A DNA stretch of 64,000 bases from Spiroplasma endosymbiont of Crioceris asparagi (GCF_964020035.1 NZ_OZ026475.1:124001-188000), one strand, 5' to 3'. Counted from the first letter of the stretch, positions 1-12,693 are shown. Translations and numbers: made by a program. Notes: generated by a model from the sequence alone, not told the origin.

Positions 1-1
1 G

Positions 2-559
2 TATGTTACAAAGTGCATTGCTTTATATATAAAACGTTTATATTTATGAATTTATTGTTATAAATATTTAACATATGACTCTTCTACAAAATTTGTTTTT
101 CGAAATCTTTTAATTTTATTAATTCCAATTTCACTATCTATATTTATTAACTTTACAGTAATGAAAAATCATTATGACGTTGATTCATTTAAAAGCGCAA
201 GGGAATTATTTGAATTAATGGTATTTTGTGGATTGACATCTATTGGAGTTATTTTAATTGTCACAGTATTGCTGTTGCCAAAATTATTTCTTTCTGTTAT
301 TGGTAAAATACCAATTGTTTCAAAAGTTGTTGATAATAAACTAGTAGAAAAAATTAATTCTTTAACTAGCAAGTTTGACGAAACAGAAATTTATATTAAA
401 AATGATAAAAATTTAGAAGAAGTTTTAAAAGACACTAAAAAAGTAAATATAATGACTTCTAATGCAACTGTTGGTGGTAACACACTTGCTATTGATGGAT
501 TAAATTTAGATGAAGACAAAAATGTCGAACTAATTTATAAAATTCAGCCAGAAGAATAA
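2..559 (+). CDS. membrane protein, 5'-truncated by window edge
   Basis: This is the 3' part of a gene that starts before the window. With TGA read as Trp the frame is open from base 2 to the TAA at 557-559, giving 185 residues; the ATG at 161 is therefore probably internal. Two hydrophobic segments are visible, at about residues 35-53 and 72-100 of the visible part, followed by a soluble acidic tail of about 85 residues rich in Asn, Asp and Lys. The next gene, also a membrane protein, starts 24 bases downstream after a strong Shine-Dalgarno sequence, so the two are probably co-transcribed. I do not recognise the family and assign no function. Confidence 0.55.
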
Positions 560-2243
560 TTGATAATAAAATAGGAGGTAAATATGATGCCATTATTTAG
601 TTTAGGTTTAATATTTGGGTTGTTATCTTGTGCATCATTTTATGCTTTTGGTTCAGCTATAACAAACATGTTTAAGATAAATATAAAAAATAATTTTGCC
701 AACTTAGCAATTGGGGCATTTTTATATTTTTCATTAATTTTCATGTTCTTTATGCCAATATTGTTATTAAAAAACATCCCTTATTTTATTTTGATATATT
801 ATTTTTTAATATTAAATATTGCTTACTTATTAACTGTTTTAGTATTTATTAAGTTTTGATTTCAATCCATTAAAATATCTTGGGAAACATTTACATTAGC
901 AATATTATTTTTACTTACAATACTATTTTTTTACTTAACAAAAGAAATAAAACTTTCTAATAATGTTAATAAAGAATTTCACAATATTATTAATGCTTTC
1001 AGAAAGAAAGATGACAAAATAATTAATTTTTTTATTCTTGCCAAAACTAAACATAATGTCAAAAATTTTCCAATATGATATATATTTTTGATGCTACCAT
1101 TTTATTTTGAAAGAATTGTGCCTATTAATAATGAAAGTTTTAACTTAATTAACTATTTAGAGGGGTTTTCCTTAATTTTTAATGCATGTATATTATTTTC
1201 GATTTTTGCTATTGTTTATCCTTTATTAAAAATAAATTCATATAAATGATTTAATCTTTTATCCCTAGTAGTATTTTGGGTTGTTGCAATGTTATTTTTC
1301 GTTTTTGTTTTAGACATAAAACACCCACAATTTGTAAACAATAATTTAATGAAATATTATTTGGTTTTTTTAGTAACATTATTTATAGCGTATGTAAACG
1401 AAAATTATCGTATGAAGTCTATGCCATTATTGATTGGAATGGTTTTACCAGCTTATATAGTATTTAATTGAAATATAACATTTCAATTTCTGTTTTTATT
1501 TTACACAATGCTATTTATTATACAGATTCGTTACTTTAATATTTTTGTTAAAGATTTTACAAAAATGGCTTTATTTATTTTTTCTTCAGCATTGTTTTAT
1601 TGTTTTAAACAAGAGCTATATTTTCAAGTAATAGCAGTCACAATTTTAATTGTAATTACTTTTATATTTATTGTTTGAATTAATACAAACTATCATAAAA
1701 TAAATTTATTTGAAGTTTATGTTAATAGAAACATTTCTTTTTTCATTTTAATAGCTCCATTTATTTTAATAGTAATGGGGGGAATTTATTTTATTAAAAG
1801 AGACAATGATTTTAATAACATTAAATTTTTAGAAAATTTTTTATCTTATCATATGCTCTTTTTTATTAAAGAAGATCTAACATTAAAAACCAATTTAACT
1901 TTGGCTATATCGGGATTAGAAATTATTTTAGCAATCTGTTGATTTATTAAAAGGAAATCTATTAAAAACAATTATCTAACTTTTGCAATAGATTTATTAT
2001 TAATTCAATTTATGACATTTTACAATTCTTTTTCATTTATTATAATATTTAAAAGTTTTAAAAATAATAATTTGTTTTATGAAGACATAATTTATAAAAC
2101 GTCGCTATTTTATTTAATTTTTGCATTTTTATTATATTTACTAAAATATATTGAAAAAGTAATGTTAAAAAAATTTCCCGTAAGTGATGAAATAGAATTG
2201 ATTTATATAAAATCAACAAAAGAAAAAATTGAGGATAGAGTTT

Positions 2244-4242
<1,999 letters not shown>

Positions 4243-4250
<8 letters not shown>

Positions 4251-4524
4251 AGAACAAATTAAGGAATTAGCTGAAGATCTTTTGATAGATTTAAGTGAAG
4301 ATGAAATAAAGGATATTTTATTAACAGATGAAAATGTTGAAAAAAGATTTGAAAAAATAATTAATTATCAAGTTGCAGATGTTGAACCTTTAGATTTTCC
4401 TTTTGAAATAAATAACACTTTTTTGAGAGAAGATGATCAAATAGAAGCAATTGAAAAAGAAACAATTTTAAATTTAGCGCCAGAAAAGAATGCAGATTAT
4501 ATAATTGTTAAAAAGGTAATTTAA
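4243..4524 (+). CDS. gatC: Asp/Glu-tRNA amidotransferase subunit C
   Basis: A 93-residue acidic protein overlapping the end of ligA by 8 bases and abutting gatA with no gap. GatC is the small subunit that belts GatA and GatB together in the complex converting Glu-tRNA(Gln) (and often Asp-tRNA(Asn)) to the correct amidated form. The N-terminal half is the usual amphipathic helical region; the C-terminal part contains the PLDFPFEI stretch that resembles the conserved proline-rich belt. Sequence similarity alone would be modest for so short a protein; the gatCAB gene order makes the call firm. Confidence 0.9.
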
Positions 4525-5913
4525 ATGAACAAAACTATTAAAGATTATTTGAAAACAAATAATAAAAAAATTTTAACTGATAAAATTGTAGAATCTCAAA
4601 AACTAAAAGATTCTAATTTTTTTGTGTCATTAAATAAAGACTCTAATTTTAAAATGATTGATGGACCATTAACGGGGGTTCCATTTTTTGAAAAAGACAA
4701 TATTTCAACTAAGGGAATTTTAACTACAGCAGGAACAAATATTTTAAAAAATTATATTCCGCCTTTTGATGCAACAGTTCACAAAGAATTAATTGATAAT
4801 GGTGCAGTTTTAGTTGGAAAAGCAACATTGGATGAACTTGGAATGGGCGGAACTGGATTATTTGCAGCTAATGGAATTGTTCACAATTTCTATGATAAAA
4901 AAAGAATAATTGGTGGAAGTTCATCTGGAAGTGCATTTGCTGTTAGTTCTGGAATTGTGCCATTTGCTACAGGCACAGATACCGGAGATTCAATTAGAAA
5001 GCCAGCTTCTTATGCAGGGATTGTTGGATTCAAACCAACATATGGTTCAATTTCAAGATATGGTGTAATTCCATATGCCCCAAGTTTAGATACAGTTGGT
5101 TTATTTGCAAATAATGTTGAAGATGTTTCATATGTTTCTAAATTAATTTTTAAACAAGATTTAAATGATTTCACTTCAATTTCAAATGAATTAAAATTTG
5201 AAAATTTAGATTTTACCAAAAAAGCAAGCATTGCATATATTAAAGAAGTATATGATTGAATGCCTAATGATGTTAAAGAAAAATATAACTTATTGAATGA
5301 AAAATTAAAAGAAGTAGGACATAAAATTAATTTTATTAGTTTTGATACAGAGTTATTATTTCTAATACAAGAGTTGTATATGATTATTTCTTATTGTGAA
5401 GCATCTTCAACACATGCCAATTTAGATGGTATTAATTTTGGCGCAAGAATAAATGGCAAAGATTATCGTGAAATTATGTCAAAGTCTAGAGGAATGGGGT
5501 TTGGAAGAGTTGTTAAAAGAAGATTTGTAATTGGTAGTTATAATTTAAAAAAAGAAAATCAAGAAAAATTATTTTTAAAAGCTAAAAAAATTAGAAGAAT
5601 TTTAAACGACAAAATTCAAAAGATTTATGCAAAAAACGATTTTTTAATTTTACCCCCAGCAGTTGATATTGCCCCTCTTATAAGCGATGTTCTAAATAAA
5701 GATATTGTTACTGTTGTTGATGAAAAACAAAACGCGCTAGATACAATTTTAGTGTTGGCAAATTTTAATGGTATGCCTTCAATCACATTGCCATTTTATA
5801 AAAAAAATAATTTACCAATAGGAATCAATATAAATGCCAACATCAGAGAAGATTCAGAATTATTAATATTTTCTCAATATCTAGAAAATATTTTGAAAGG
5901 ATTTTATGAATAA
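4525..5913 (+). CDS. gatA: Asp/Glu-tRNA amidotransferase subunit A (amidase)
   Basis: This 462-residue protein is the glutaminase/amidase subunit that releases ammonia for tRNA-bound Glu or Asp. The amidase signature is complete: Lys57 (in FFEKDN), cis-Ser132 (in GGSSSGSAF) and nucleophile Ser156 (in TDTGDSIRKPA) have the same spacing as the Ser-cisSer-Lys triad of the family. The residue before the nucleophile is Asp155 where most GatA proteins have Gly. The gene follows gatC directly (TAA then ATG) and overlaps gatB by 8 bases, so the three subunits are translated as a unit. Internal Trp is encoded by TGA (5257-5259). Confidence 0.97.
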
Positions 5914-7348
5914 TTTAGAAATAATTATTGGTATTGAAAATCATGTTGAATTAAAGACAAAATCTAAAATGTTTTCAAAGTCTGCCGCAGAATTTAATGT
6001 TGCTCCGAACACAAGTGTTGATGAAAGAGTATTTGGATTACCAGGAGCTTTACCGAGTGTTAATAAAAAAGGTGTTGAATTAGCATTATTGGCATGTAAT
6101 GGATTAAACATGGAAATTGATACACTGCTTAGATTTGATCGTAAAAATTACTTTTATCCTGATTTAGCGAAAGGCTTTCAAATAACACAAAACTTTTTTC
6201 CTATTGGTAAAAATGGCTATTTAGAAATTGAAGTAAATGGTAAAAACAAAAAAATTGATATTGAAAGATTGCACATTGAAGAAGACACAGCTAAACAAAT
6301 TCACAAAGATGATAAAACATACTTAGATTACAATAGAAGTGGTGTCGGATTAGTTGAAATTGTTACAAGACCAGTTTTAAGAGGGGCAGATGAAGCTGTT
6401 GCTTATCTTGAAAAATTAAGAGAAACCCTTTTATATCTTGGAATTAGTGATGTAAAAATGAATGAAGGTTCATTGCGTTGTGATATAAATATTTCTTTAA
6501 GACCATATGGTGTTGATAAGTTTGGATCAAAAGTGGAAATCAAAAATTTAAATTCATTTAATAATGTTAAAAAAGCTATTGATTTTGAAATTAAAAGACA
6601 GACTGAAATGATTTTAAATAATGAAATTATTTCTCAAGAAACAAGAAGATTTGATGAAAAAACTCAAGAGACAATTTTAATGAGAAGTAAGGGTGATGCA
6701 CTTGATTACAAATATTTTGCTGAACCAAATATATTTCCAATTCAACTTGATAAAAATTGAGTAAATAATGTTATTAAAAATTCGCCTGAATTACCTTCGG
6801 TCAAAAGAAATAAATATTTAAATAAATTTGGTTTAAATAAAAAAGAGATTGATTATATTTTGGCAGATTATGATTTTAATAATATTTTTGAATCATTGGT
6901 TCAAAACACTAAAACTGAACCAAAAAAAGTATTTAATTTATTATCATCTGATATTCAATCAATTTTAAATTTAAAAGGGATTAGTTTTAAGGAATCAAAT
7001 TTTAATGTTGAAAACATTTCTAAAATTTTAAATCTTTTAAATGAAGAAAAAATTTCTTCTAAACATGTTAAAGTGATTTTACAAATTTTAAGTGAAAAAA
7101 AAGATACAGTAGAAAACATTATTGATAAAAATAATTTGAAACTGATAAGTGATGAAAAAAGTATTATTAATATTTTAGAGCCAATAATTTTAAAAAATAC
7201 TGAGTTAATTAAAAATGAATTCAATAATAGACCAGAGCGTGTTTTGAAAACAATAATGGGATCATTAATGAAAGAAACGCAAGGTAATGTGTCACCATCA
7301 ATTGCTCAAAAAATCATTGATATTAAAATCAAAGAAATTGTTAAATAA
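5906..7348 (+). CDS. gatB: Asp/Glu-tRNA amidotransferase subunit B
   Basis: A 480-residue GatB, the subunit that binds and phosphorylates the mischarged tRNA. The N-terminal cradle begins with IGIENHVELKT and includes the segments FGLPGALPSVN, RKNYFYPDLAKGFQITQ and EDTAKQIH typical of the kinase-like catalytic part; MNEGSLRCDINISLRP and EIKNLNSF are also canonical. The C-terminal YqeY-like helical domain (about residues 330-480) binds tRNA. Length matches the family (about 475). It is the last gene of the ligA-gatCAB run and is followed 12 bases later by a strong bidirectional terminator. Confidence 0.97.
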
Positions 7349-7359
7349 AATTAATAACA

Positions 7360-7400
7360 AATAATAAAAAAAATACGCACTGCGTATTTTTTTTATTATT
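7360..7400. terminator. bidirectional terminator between gatB and ktrA
   Basis: A perfect inverted repeat with 20-base arms (7360-7379 and 7381-7400) around a single central base. The GC core is TACGC/GCGTA, with long A and T runs on the outside, so it works as an intrinsic terminator in both directions. The genes converge here: gatB ends at 7348, and the ktrA stop codon (7396-7398) lies inside the right arm. Confidence 0.92.
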
Positions 7401-8082
7401 CATTAATACCACTTATTTTTAAAACTAAATCATTAACAATGTTGTTTCTAGCGAAAATATATAAAAGATCTCTTTCTTTAATTATTGTATATTCATCAGG
7501 AATTAAAATTTTTCCTTCTCTTCGAATTTGCACAATTGTAAAGTCTTTATTTGTTACTAAATTATTTTCTGCTATTGATCTATCAAAGTGTGATTCTTCT
7601 TTAACTTCAACTTTAGTAAATACAAATTCATTATCAATTGGTTGAACATCAATATCAATATCAAATAACACTTTTGTTGCAACTAATTTTCCTGAAATTT
7701 TGTTTGGTACAATGATTTGTTCTTCTGTTAATCCTAAGGCAATCAGAATTCTTTCATGTTTGTTTTCAATTCCTTGAACAATAAAGTTAGAAACATTTAA
7801 GTCAATAATATTTAAAGTAACCATTATGTTTGCTTCAATATTTTTACTAATACATACAATGACACTGTCAAATTGGTCAATTCCATTTTTTTCTAAAACT
7901 TTTTTTAAAGTACAATCAGCAACAATTCCTTCAACTGATTCAAAGTCATCAATATGAGCATTTAATTTTTCTTCAGAAATATCAAACAATTTAACAATTT
8001 GCTTTTTCTTATCTAATTCTCTAGCGACAGACAATCCAAGTGGACTTGCCCCAATAACGGCAAAGGTTTTTTTTCTAGCCAT
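7396..8082 (-). CDS. ktrA: potassium channel regulatory subunit KtrA (RCK/TrkA family)
   Basis: A 228-residue cytoplasmic protein with an N-terminal Rossmann (RCK-N) domain: VIGASPLGLSVARELD is the nucleotide-binding glycine loop, followed by the acidic FD at the end of strand two and the DCTLKKVLEKNGI region. The C-terminal RCK-C/TrkA-C domain covers about residues 140-228. It gates the KtrB potassium translocator in response to nucleotides. The frame is open further upstream, but the ATG at 8082 has GGAGG placed correctly and begins the conserved fold. It is transcribed divergently from ktrB, with 130 bases between them. Confidence 0.9.
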   Translation of the reverse strand: MARKKTFAVIGASPLGLSVARELDKKKQIVKLFDISEEKLNAHIDDFESVEGIVADCTLKKVLEKNGIDQFDSVIVCISKNIEANIMVTLNIIDLNVSNFIVQGIENKHERILIALGLTEEQIIVPNKISGKLVATKVLFDIDIDVQPIDNEFVFTKVEVKEESHFDRSIAENNLVTNKDFTIVQIRREGKILIPDEYTIIKERDLLYIFARNNIVNDLVLKISGINE

Positions 8083-8104
8083 ACATATGCCTCCATTGAC
8101 TTTA

Positions 8105-8110
8105 ATTATA
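8105..8110 (-). promoter_or_regulatory. -10 box for ktrA
   Basis: TATAAT on the minus strand, 23 bases before the ktrA ATG and just upstream of its GGAGG. This gives a very short 5' leader. No convincing -35 was seen. Confidence 0.5.
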
Positions 8111-8129
8111 ACAATTATTAATAAAATAG

Positions 8130-8135
8130 TATAAT
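8130..8135 (+). promoter_or_regulatory. -10 box for ktrB
   Basis: TATAAT on the plus strand about 78 bases before the ktrB start. No clear -35. The predicted leader contains the inverted repeat at 8153-8171. Confidence 0.45.
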
Positions 8136-8152
8136 ATTTAAAATAGTAAAAA

Positions 8153-8171
8153 TACAAATATTAAATTTGTA
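8153..8171. repeat. inverted repeat in the ktrA-ktrB intergenic region
   Basis: TACAAAT and ATTTGTA arms of 7 bases around a 5-base centre. It sits between the ktrB -10 box and its start codon. It could be an operator or a weak RNA hairpin; the A+T richness makes chance occurrence possible. Confidence 0.35.
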
Positions 8172-8212
8172 ATAACATATATTAATATTGAAAAATTCTG
8201 GGGAAATAATAA

Positions 8213-9883
8213 ATGATTGATAAAGATTTTGATAAAACAAATTCTTATAGTAAAAAAGATTTTAGTGAAAACTCAACAATTCGTGAAGAGACTAAAGATT
8301 TAAAAAGCGAAAAGAAGTTGTATAAAAAGCGAAAATTAAAAGAGAATGTAAAGAAGTCTAAAAAATATAGAATACAAAAAACGTTTTTTAGTCGCTTAAA
8401 ACAAGCTGTGCCATTTTCAAGAGTTATGGGTAAAATTATTATTCTTTATTTTATTGCGGTTGTTTTTGCTGGCTTCTTGTTAATGATTCCTGGAATAGTT
8501 GACACTACAAGGGGAAATAAAAAATTATCTTGAAATTTAATGTCAGGAATTTTTAATGCAGCGAGTGCGCTTTCTGATACTGGAATTACAACTTCTTTAA
8601 TTCCTGCGTCGTATACATTTTGAGGTCATTTGATTATTTTAATTTTAATTCAATTGGGTGGAATCGGGGTTCTAACATTTAAAATTACATTTATGATTTT
8701 ATTAAATAAAAAAGTGTCTATTAATGATCAAATAGTTGCCCAAACCGAAAGGGGTGGTATTGCGCTTGCAAACACTACCGAGATGATTAAGGATGCATTT
8801 ATTTTTTTAGTATTTGTTGAACTTATCGGAGCGCTTTTGTTATTTTTTGGTTTTTACTTTATTCCTGTAGAAAATAGTAATGATTGAAATCCAAATCACA
8901 ACTTTATAAGATCTTTTTGATATGGAATTTTCCACTCAATCAGTGCAACAAATAATGCAGGAATCGATATATTTTCTAATTCATCATTAAAAATTTATAA
9001 TGAAAATAATTATGGTTATTTTATTCAAGTAATATTTTTATTTCAATGAGTTATTGGTGGATTAGGATATCCAACATATCACGATATTAAGAAAAAATGA
9101 AGAGCAAGAGCAACTGGCTCTGCTGCCCACTTTTCATTATTTACTAAATTAAACTTTATTGTTTATACAACATTATTTATTTTAGGACCGATTCTAGTGT
9201 TTGGGTGTGAACTAACTTTATCACACGAATCCAAAATTCTTTACAACCCCGATGGAACCAATAAGGTTTGATATAAATCTTTTATGGATATTGTAATCAA
9301 TTCATCGGCTGCCAGAAACTCAGGATTTTCAACTATTGATGTTAATGATTTTTCATCCGGTTCTAAACTTGTTTTAATAAACTTAATGTTTATTGGTGCG
9401 GCGCCATCATCAACGGCTGGGGGGATTCGTACAACAACATTGGCAGTTTTATTACTATCTATTTGAAGTGCTGTACGTAATAAACAAACGGTTGATGCAT
9501 TTGGTAAAAAAATTCCTAATGAAACAGTTAAAAAAGCAAACGCAGTTTTCTTTATGTCAATTTTCCTTGTAATGGTAGTGCTTTTCATAATTTATATTGA
9601 TAGTTATGATGTTTTAAAAAATCAACATAAAAATGTGCTTAATGGATCAGATTCGGGAATATTTGTAAATTTATTATTAATAGTTGGTAGTGCCTTTGGT
9701 ACCGTTGGGTTCTCTCCATATGATAATGAAACAATTACATCTCTTGGAACACTTTCAAAAATAACATTAATTTTAACAATGTTCATCGGACAATTAGGGA
9801 TTTCAAATACTTTATTAGCATTTGTTAAACCTTCAAATAAACAAAATCACAGAAACCTTGAAGAAGATTTAATGATTGGATAA
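8213..9883 (+). CDS. ktrB: potassium uptake translocator KtrB/TrkH family
   Basis: A 556-residue membrane protein forming the K+ pathway regulated by KtrA. Four pore-loop repeats carry the selectivity-filter glycines: SALSDTGITT, SATNNAGIDIF, SSAARNSGFSTID and GSAFGTVGFSP. Membrane segments begin near residue 75. The N-terminus is a long, very basic and hydrophilic extension (about residues 1-70) that standard KtrB proteins (about 450 residues) lack. Five or more Trp residues are encoded by TGA. The start ATG follows a weak GGGGAAATAATAA spacer. It is the divergent partner of ktrA. Confidence 0.93.
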
Positions 9884-9908
9884 AAAATTTACTTGTGTAA
9901 AAAAACTA

Positions 9909-9938
9909 TTGATATTAAAAAATAAAATATGTTATTAT
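9909..9938 (+). promoter_or_regulatory. promoter of the Asn-Glu-Val-Thr tRNA operon
   Basis: TTGATA (9909-9914) and TATTAT (9933-9938) with an 18-base spacer, about 22 bases before tRNA-Asn. It is close to the vegetative sigma consensus. Confidence 0.65.
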
Positions 9939-9959
9939 CAATAAGTAAGTTTTACTTAT

Positions 9960-10035
9960 GGCTTTTTAGCTCAGTTGGTAGAGCAACCGGCTGTTAACCG
10001 GTTTGTCACAGGTTCAAGTCCTGTAAAAGCCGCCA
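9960..10035 (+). tRNA. tRNA-Asn(GTT)
   Basis: Full cloverleaf with GGCTTTT/AAAAGCC acceptor, anticodon GTT, T-loop GGTTCAAGTCC and encoded CCA. First tRNA of the cluster. Confidence 0.97.
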
Positions 10036-10042
10036 TTTTTAT

Positions 10043-10118
10043 GGCCTGTTGGTGAAGTGGTCAACACACACGGTTTTCATCCGTGCATTCACGGGTTCGA
10101 ACCCCGTACAGGCTACCA
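10043..10118 (+). tRNA. tRNA-Glu(TTC)
   Basis: Anticodon loop TTTTCAT on a CACGG/CCGTG stem; encoded CCA. The acceptor begins GGCCTGT and pairs with ACAGGCT. This tRNA, and the misacylated tRNA-Gln, connect with the GatCAB genes upstream. Confidence 0.96.
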
Positions 10119-10128
10119 TATTATTTCT

Positions 10129-10204
10129 GGAGTACTAGCTCAGTTGGGAGAGCTCCTGCCTTACAAGCAGGTGGTCGGCGGTTCGAGCCCGTCGTACTCC
10201 ACCA
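10129..10204 (+). tRNA. tRNA-Val(TAC)
   Basis: Acceptor GGAGTAC/GTACTCC, anticodon TAC in loop CTTACAA, encoded CCA. Confidence 0.97.
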
Positions 10205-10212
10205 TTTTTTAT

Positions 10213-10287
10213 GCTGATGTGGCTCAACGGTAGAGCAACTGACTTGTAATCAGTAGGTTGTAGGTTCGATTCCTATCATCAGCACCA
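10213..10287 (+). tRNA. tRNA-Thr(TGT)
   Basis: Acceptor GCTGATG/CATCAGC, anticodon TGT in loop CTTGTAA, encoded CCA. Confidence 0.97.
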
Positions 10288-10311
10288 TTAGGAAAATTAG
10301 AAAACTATTTA

Positions 10312-10345
10312 AAACAATTAGCCAAATTGTTTTTTATTTTTTTCT
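10312..10345 (+). terminator. terminator after the first four tRNAs
   Basis: AAACAATT / AATTGTTT arms around a 5-base loop (10312-10332), followed by a long T-rich run. The stem is A+T-rich, so strength is uncertain; the tRNA-Leu 25 bases further on may be transcribed by read-through. Confidence 0.6.
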
Positions 10346-10369
10346 TTTATGTTTTAATAAAATTATCAA

Positions 10370-10453
10370 CCGGAATTGGCGGAATGGCAGACGCACCAGA
10401 CTTAGGATCTGGCGTGGTAACACGTGGGGGTTCAAGTCCCTTATTCCGGACCA
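10370..10453 (+). tRNA. tRNA-Leu(TAG)
   Basis: 84-base class II tRNA with long variable arm; CCGGAAT/ATTCCGG acceptor, anticodon TAG in loop CTTAGGA, encoded CCA. Confidence 0.96.
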
Positions 10454-10464
10454 AATATGATATT

Positions 10465-10491
10465 AAAGCTTCTCATTAGAGAAGCTTTTTT
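10465..10491 (+). terminator. terminator after tRNA-Leu
   Basis: Ten-base stem AAAGCTTCTC / GAGAAGCTTT with ATTA loop, then a T run. Confidence 0.88.
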
Positions 10492-10495
10492 GTTG

Positions 10496-10501
10496 TATAA
10501 T
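10496..10501 (+). promoter_or_regulatory. -10 box for the HAD-thioredoxin-HAD genes
   Basis: TATAAT directly after the tRNA-Leu terminator and about 20 bases before the next start codon (10522), implying a very short leader with AAAGGTGG as ribosome binding site. Confidence 0.55.
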
Positions 10502-10521
10502 ATATAAAATAAAGGTGGCTT

Positions 10522-11355
10522 ATGAATAAAAATAAAAAAATAAATTTAGTTTTTTCTGATCTTGATGGTACTGCTTTAAATGAAAAATTTGAATTCTCTC
10601 CTGAAACAAAAGATGTAATTAAAAAATTATTTGCACAAGGTGATGTATTTATACCAATTACAGGGAGAAATATTACCAACACAGTAAGTTTAATTAAAAC
10701 TTTAAATAACCATGAAGAAATTAAGTTTATTATCGGTCACAATGGCGCACAAATTTTAGATTTTAGCAAAAAAGAGTTTTATAAAAACAATGTTATAGAT
10801 AGGGAAACTATTAAAAAAATCTTTAAAAGTACTTATGGGAGAGTTGGTGAAGTAAAAATTCATTTTATTGGTGATAAAACAACCTTTTCGTATGGCAAAT
10901 CAGACGACACTGAATTTTGAACAAAAGTAATGAATAAAAAATATAAAATAATTTCTGATGCACAAGAAATTCATGAAGATATAAATATTTTGATGATAAT
11001 TTTAAATGAAAATGCAAATGAAGAAGATGCAAAATATATGTATGAATTATTTAGTAATCATAATGGTTATAAAGTTCACCAATATACAAATAGAGTTTTT
11101 GAAATGTCACATTGTAATTCTACAAAAGGAGCAGCAGCTCTAGAAGTTATTGGTGAATATGAAAAAGCAGGTTTTGAAGTAGAATCTTGGTGTTTTGGAG
11201 ACGGGATGAACGATGTAACAATGTTTAAGGTTATTGATAACCCAGTAGCAATGGCAAATGCAAATGATAATTTAAAAGTATTTGCAAAATTTATTACTAC
11301 AACAAACAAAGAAAACGGAATTGCCAAATTTATTGAAGAAAATATATTAAATTAA
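10522..11355 (+). CDS. Cof-type HAD-superfamily phosphatase
   Basis: A 277-residue soluble hydrolase of the HAD superfamily, Cof subfamily. Motif I is SDLDGT with nucleophile Asp13; motif II is the ITGRN segment; motif III Lys lies in STKGAAA; motif IV is CFGDGMND. A C2-type cap domain lies between motifs II and III. Such enzymes dephosphorylate sugar phosphates, FMN/PLP or related metabolites, and the substrate cannot be told from sequence. One Trp (10918-10920) is TGA while another is TGG. It stands first in a group with thioredoxin and a second Cof protein; 32 bases separate it from thioredoxin. Confidence 0.9.
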
Positions 11356-11387
11356 ATATGATAAAATATTATTAATAGGAGACAAAA

Positions 11388-11690
11388 ATGGCAAAAATTG
11401 TTGAAAACATGCAAGAATTTAATCAAATATTAAATCTTGACAAAGTTGTAGTTGATTTTTATGCAGATTGATGTGGACCATGTAAAATGATGGCACCTTT
11501 TTTCGAAAAGGTTTCAGAAGAATTTCCTGAAATAAATTTTATTAAAGTTAATGTCGATGTCGCAAGAGAAATTTCTGACAAGTATTCAATTATGTCTATT
11601 CCTACTACGATAGTTTTTGTAAATGGTGAAGTTTACAAAAAACATACGGGATTTTTAAATAAAGAAGGACTTGAAGAGTTAATAAAATAG
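11388..11690 (+). CDS. trxA: thioredoxin
   Basis: A 100-residue protein with the redox site WCGPCK (Trp28 encoded by TGA, Cys29 and Cys32), the conserved cis-Pro in SIPTTIVF, and DFYADW at the end of strand two. It keeps cytoplasmic proteins reduced and would be served by thioredoxin reductase encoded elsewhere. AGGAGA precedes the ATG. Length is normal for the family. Its TAG stop is part of the Shine-Dalgarno region of the following HAD gene. Confidence 0.96.
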
Positions 11691-11699
11691 GAGAACACA

Positions 11700-12584
11700 A
11701 TGATTAAATTATTATTTTTAGATTTAGATGGAACACTTTTAAATAAAAGTGGAGAAGTCACAAAAGAAACATTAGAAGCAATTAGAAAGGGAAGAAGATA
11801 CGGAATAAAAGTTTGTATAGCAACTGGAAGATCAATTAGCAGAACAAAACCATTAGCAAAATTTATTGACGGTTTCAAGTTTGATGACTACGTTATTTGT
11901 TTAAACGGATCAAAAATTTATAAATTTACAAACGACATTTTAAATCAAGTGGAGTCACACCCAATTATTGAAGAAGATGCACAAATGATATTTAAAAAAG
12001 CTAATGACTTAGGTTTAACAGTTTTAGGGTATGGTGAAAAAGATACAAAATACTACACAAACAAAAGATTTTCACTACTTTCAATGTTTGTTAAAAGAAC
12101 AAGTGGATTACAACCAATTAAATATAAAGGTGAGAAGTTGCTTGATGAATCAATTTCTAAATTTTTAATTAAGGGAAATAATGAAAAATTAAACAAAATG
12201 AAAAAATTCTTAACTAAAAAAGAATTTGAATGATGTGGTTCTTCATATGCTTCAGATAAATCAATTGAAGTTAGCAAAAAAAATATTAACAAATTAACAG
12301 GTGTTAAATTTGTTGCAAAAGAATTAGGAATAGAAGCTAAAGATATTGCATATTTCGGAGATGGCGCAAATGATATCAAAGCATTAAAATGAGTAGGTCA
12401 TTCATATGCAATGGGTAACGCAATTGATGAAGTTAAAGAAGTTGCTAAATTTAGAGCTCTTTCAAATAATGAAAATGGGATTATTGAACCACTAGAAAAA
12501 TATGCAGCACAATTAGAATCAACTACTGTTTCTTCAAATACAGTATTAAGTGATTTTGCTGAACCACAAAATGAAAAAAAATAA
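11700..12584 (+). CDS. Cof-type HAD-superfamily phosphatase (second copy)
   Basis: A 294-residue HAD hydrolase distinct from the one two genes upstream. LFLDLDGTLLN carries nucleophile Asp8; IATGRSISR is motif II; motif III lies in the region after SYASDKSIEVS, and YFGDGANDIKAL is motif IV. A short hydrophilic C-terminal tail (about 25 residues) extends past the usual fold. TAGGAGA supplies the ribosome binding site. Trp codons 12231-12233 and 12389-12391 are TGA. It is followed by a terminator. Substrate unknown. Confidence 0.9.
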
Positions 12585-12592
12585 ATTTTCTT

Positions 12593-12617
12593 AATCGGTG
12601 CAAGCCGATTTTTTTAT
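12593..12617 (+). terminator. terminator after second HAD gene
   Basis: AATCGG / CCGATT stem around TGCAAG, followed by seven T. Confidence 0.85.
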
Positions 12618-12658
12618 CTTTAAATATTAAAAAAACTTTAAAAAATAGCAAAAGTGTT

Positions 12659-12664
12659 TATAAT
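12659..12664 (+). promoter_or_regulatory. -10 box for the pot operon
   Basis: TATAAT about 190 bases before potA, the only clear -10 after the upstream terminator. A weak TTTAAA lies at -35 distance (12637-12642). It would produce a leader of about 190 nucleotides that contains a small ORF. Confidence 0.5.
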
Positions 12665-12693
12665 AAATTTATCTTTAAAAACAGGGGGTTACT

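Noticed and set aside
8083-8157. N-terminal extension of ktrA by 25 residues
   Set aside because: The ribosome binding site lies between 8083 and 8095, immediately before the ATG at 8082, and the extension covers the promoter.
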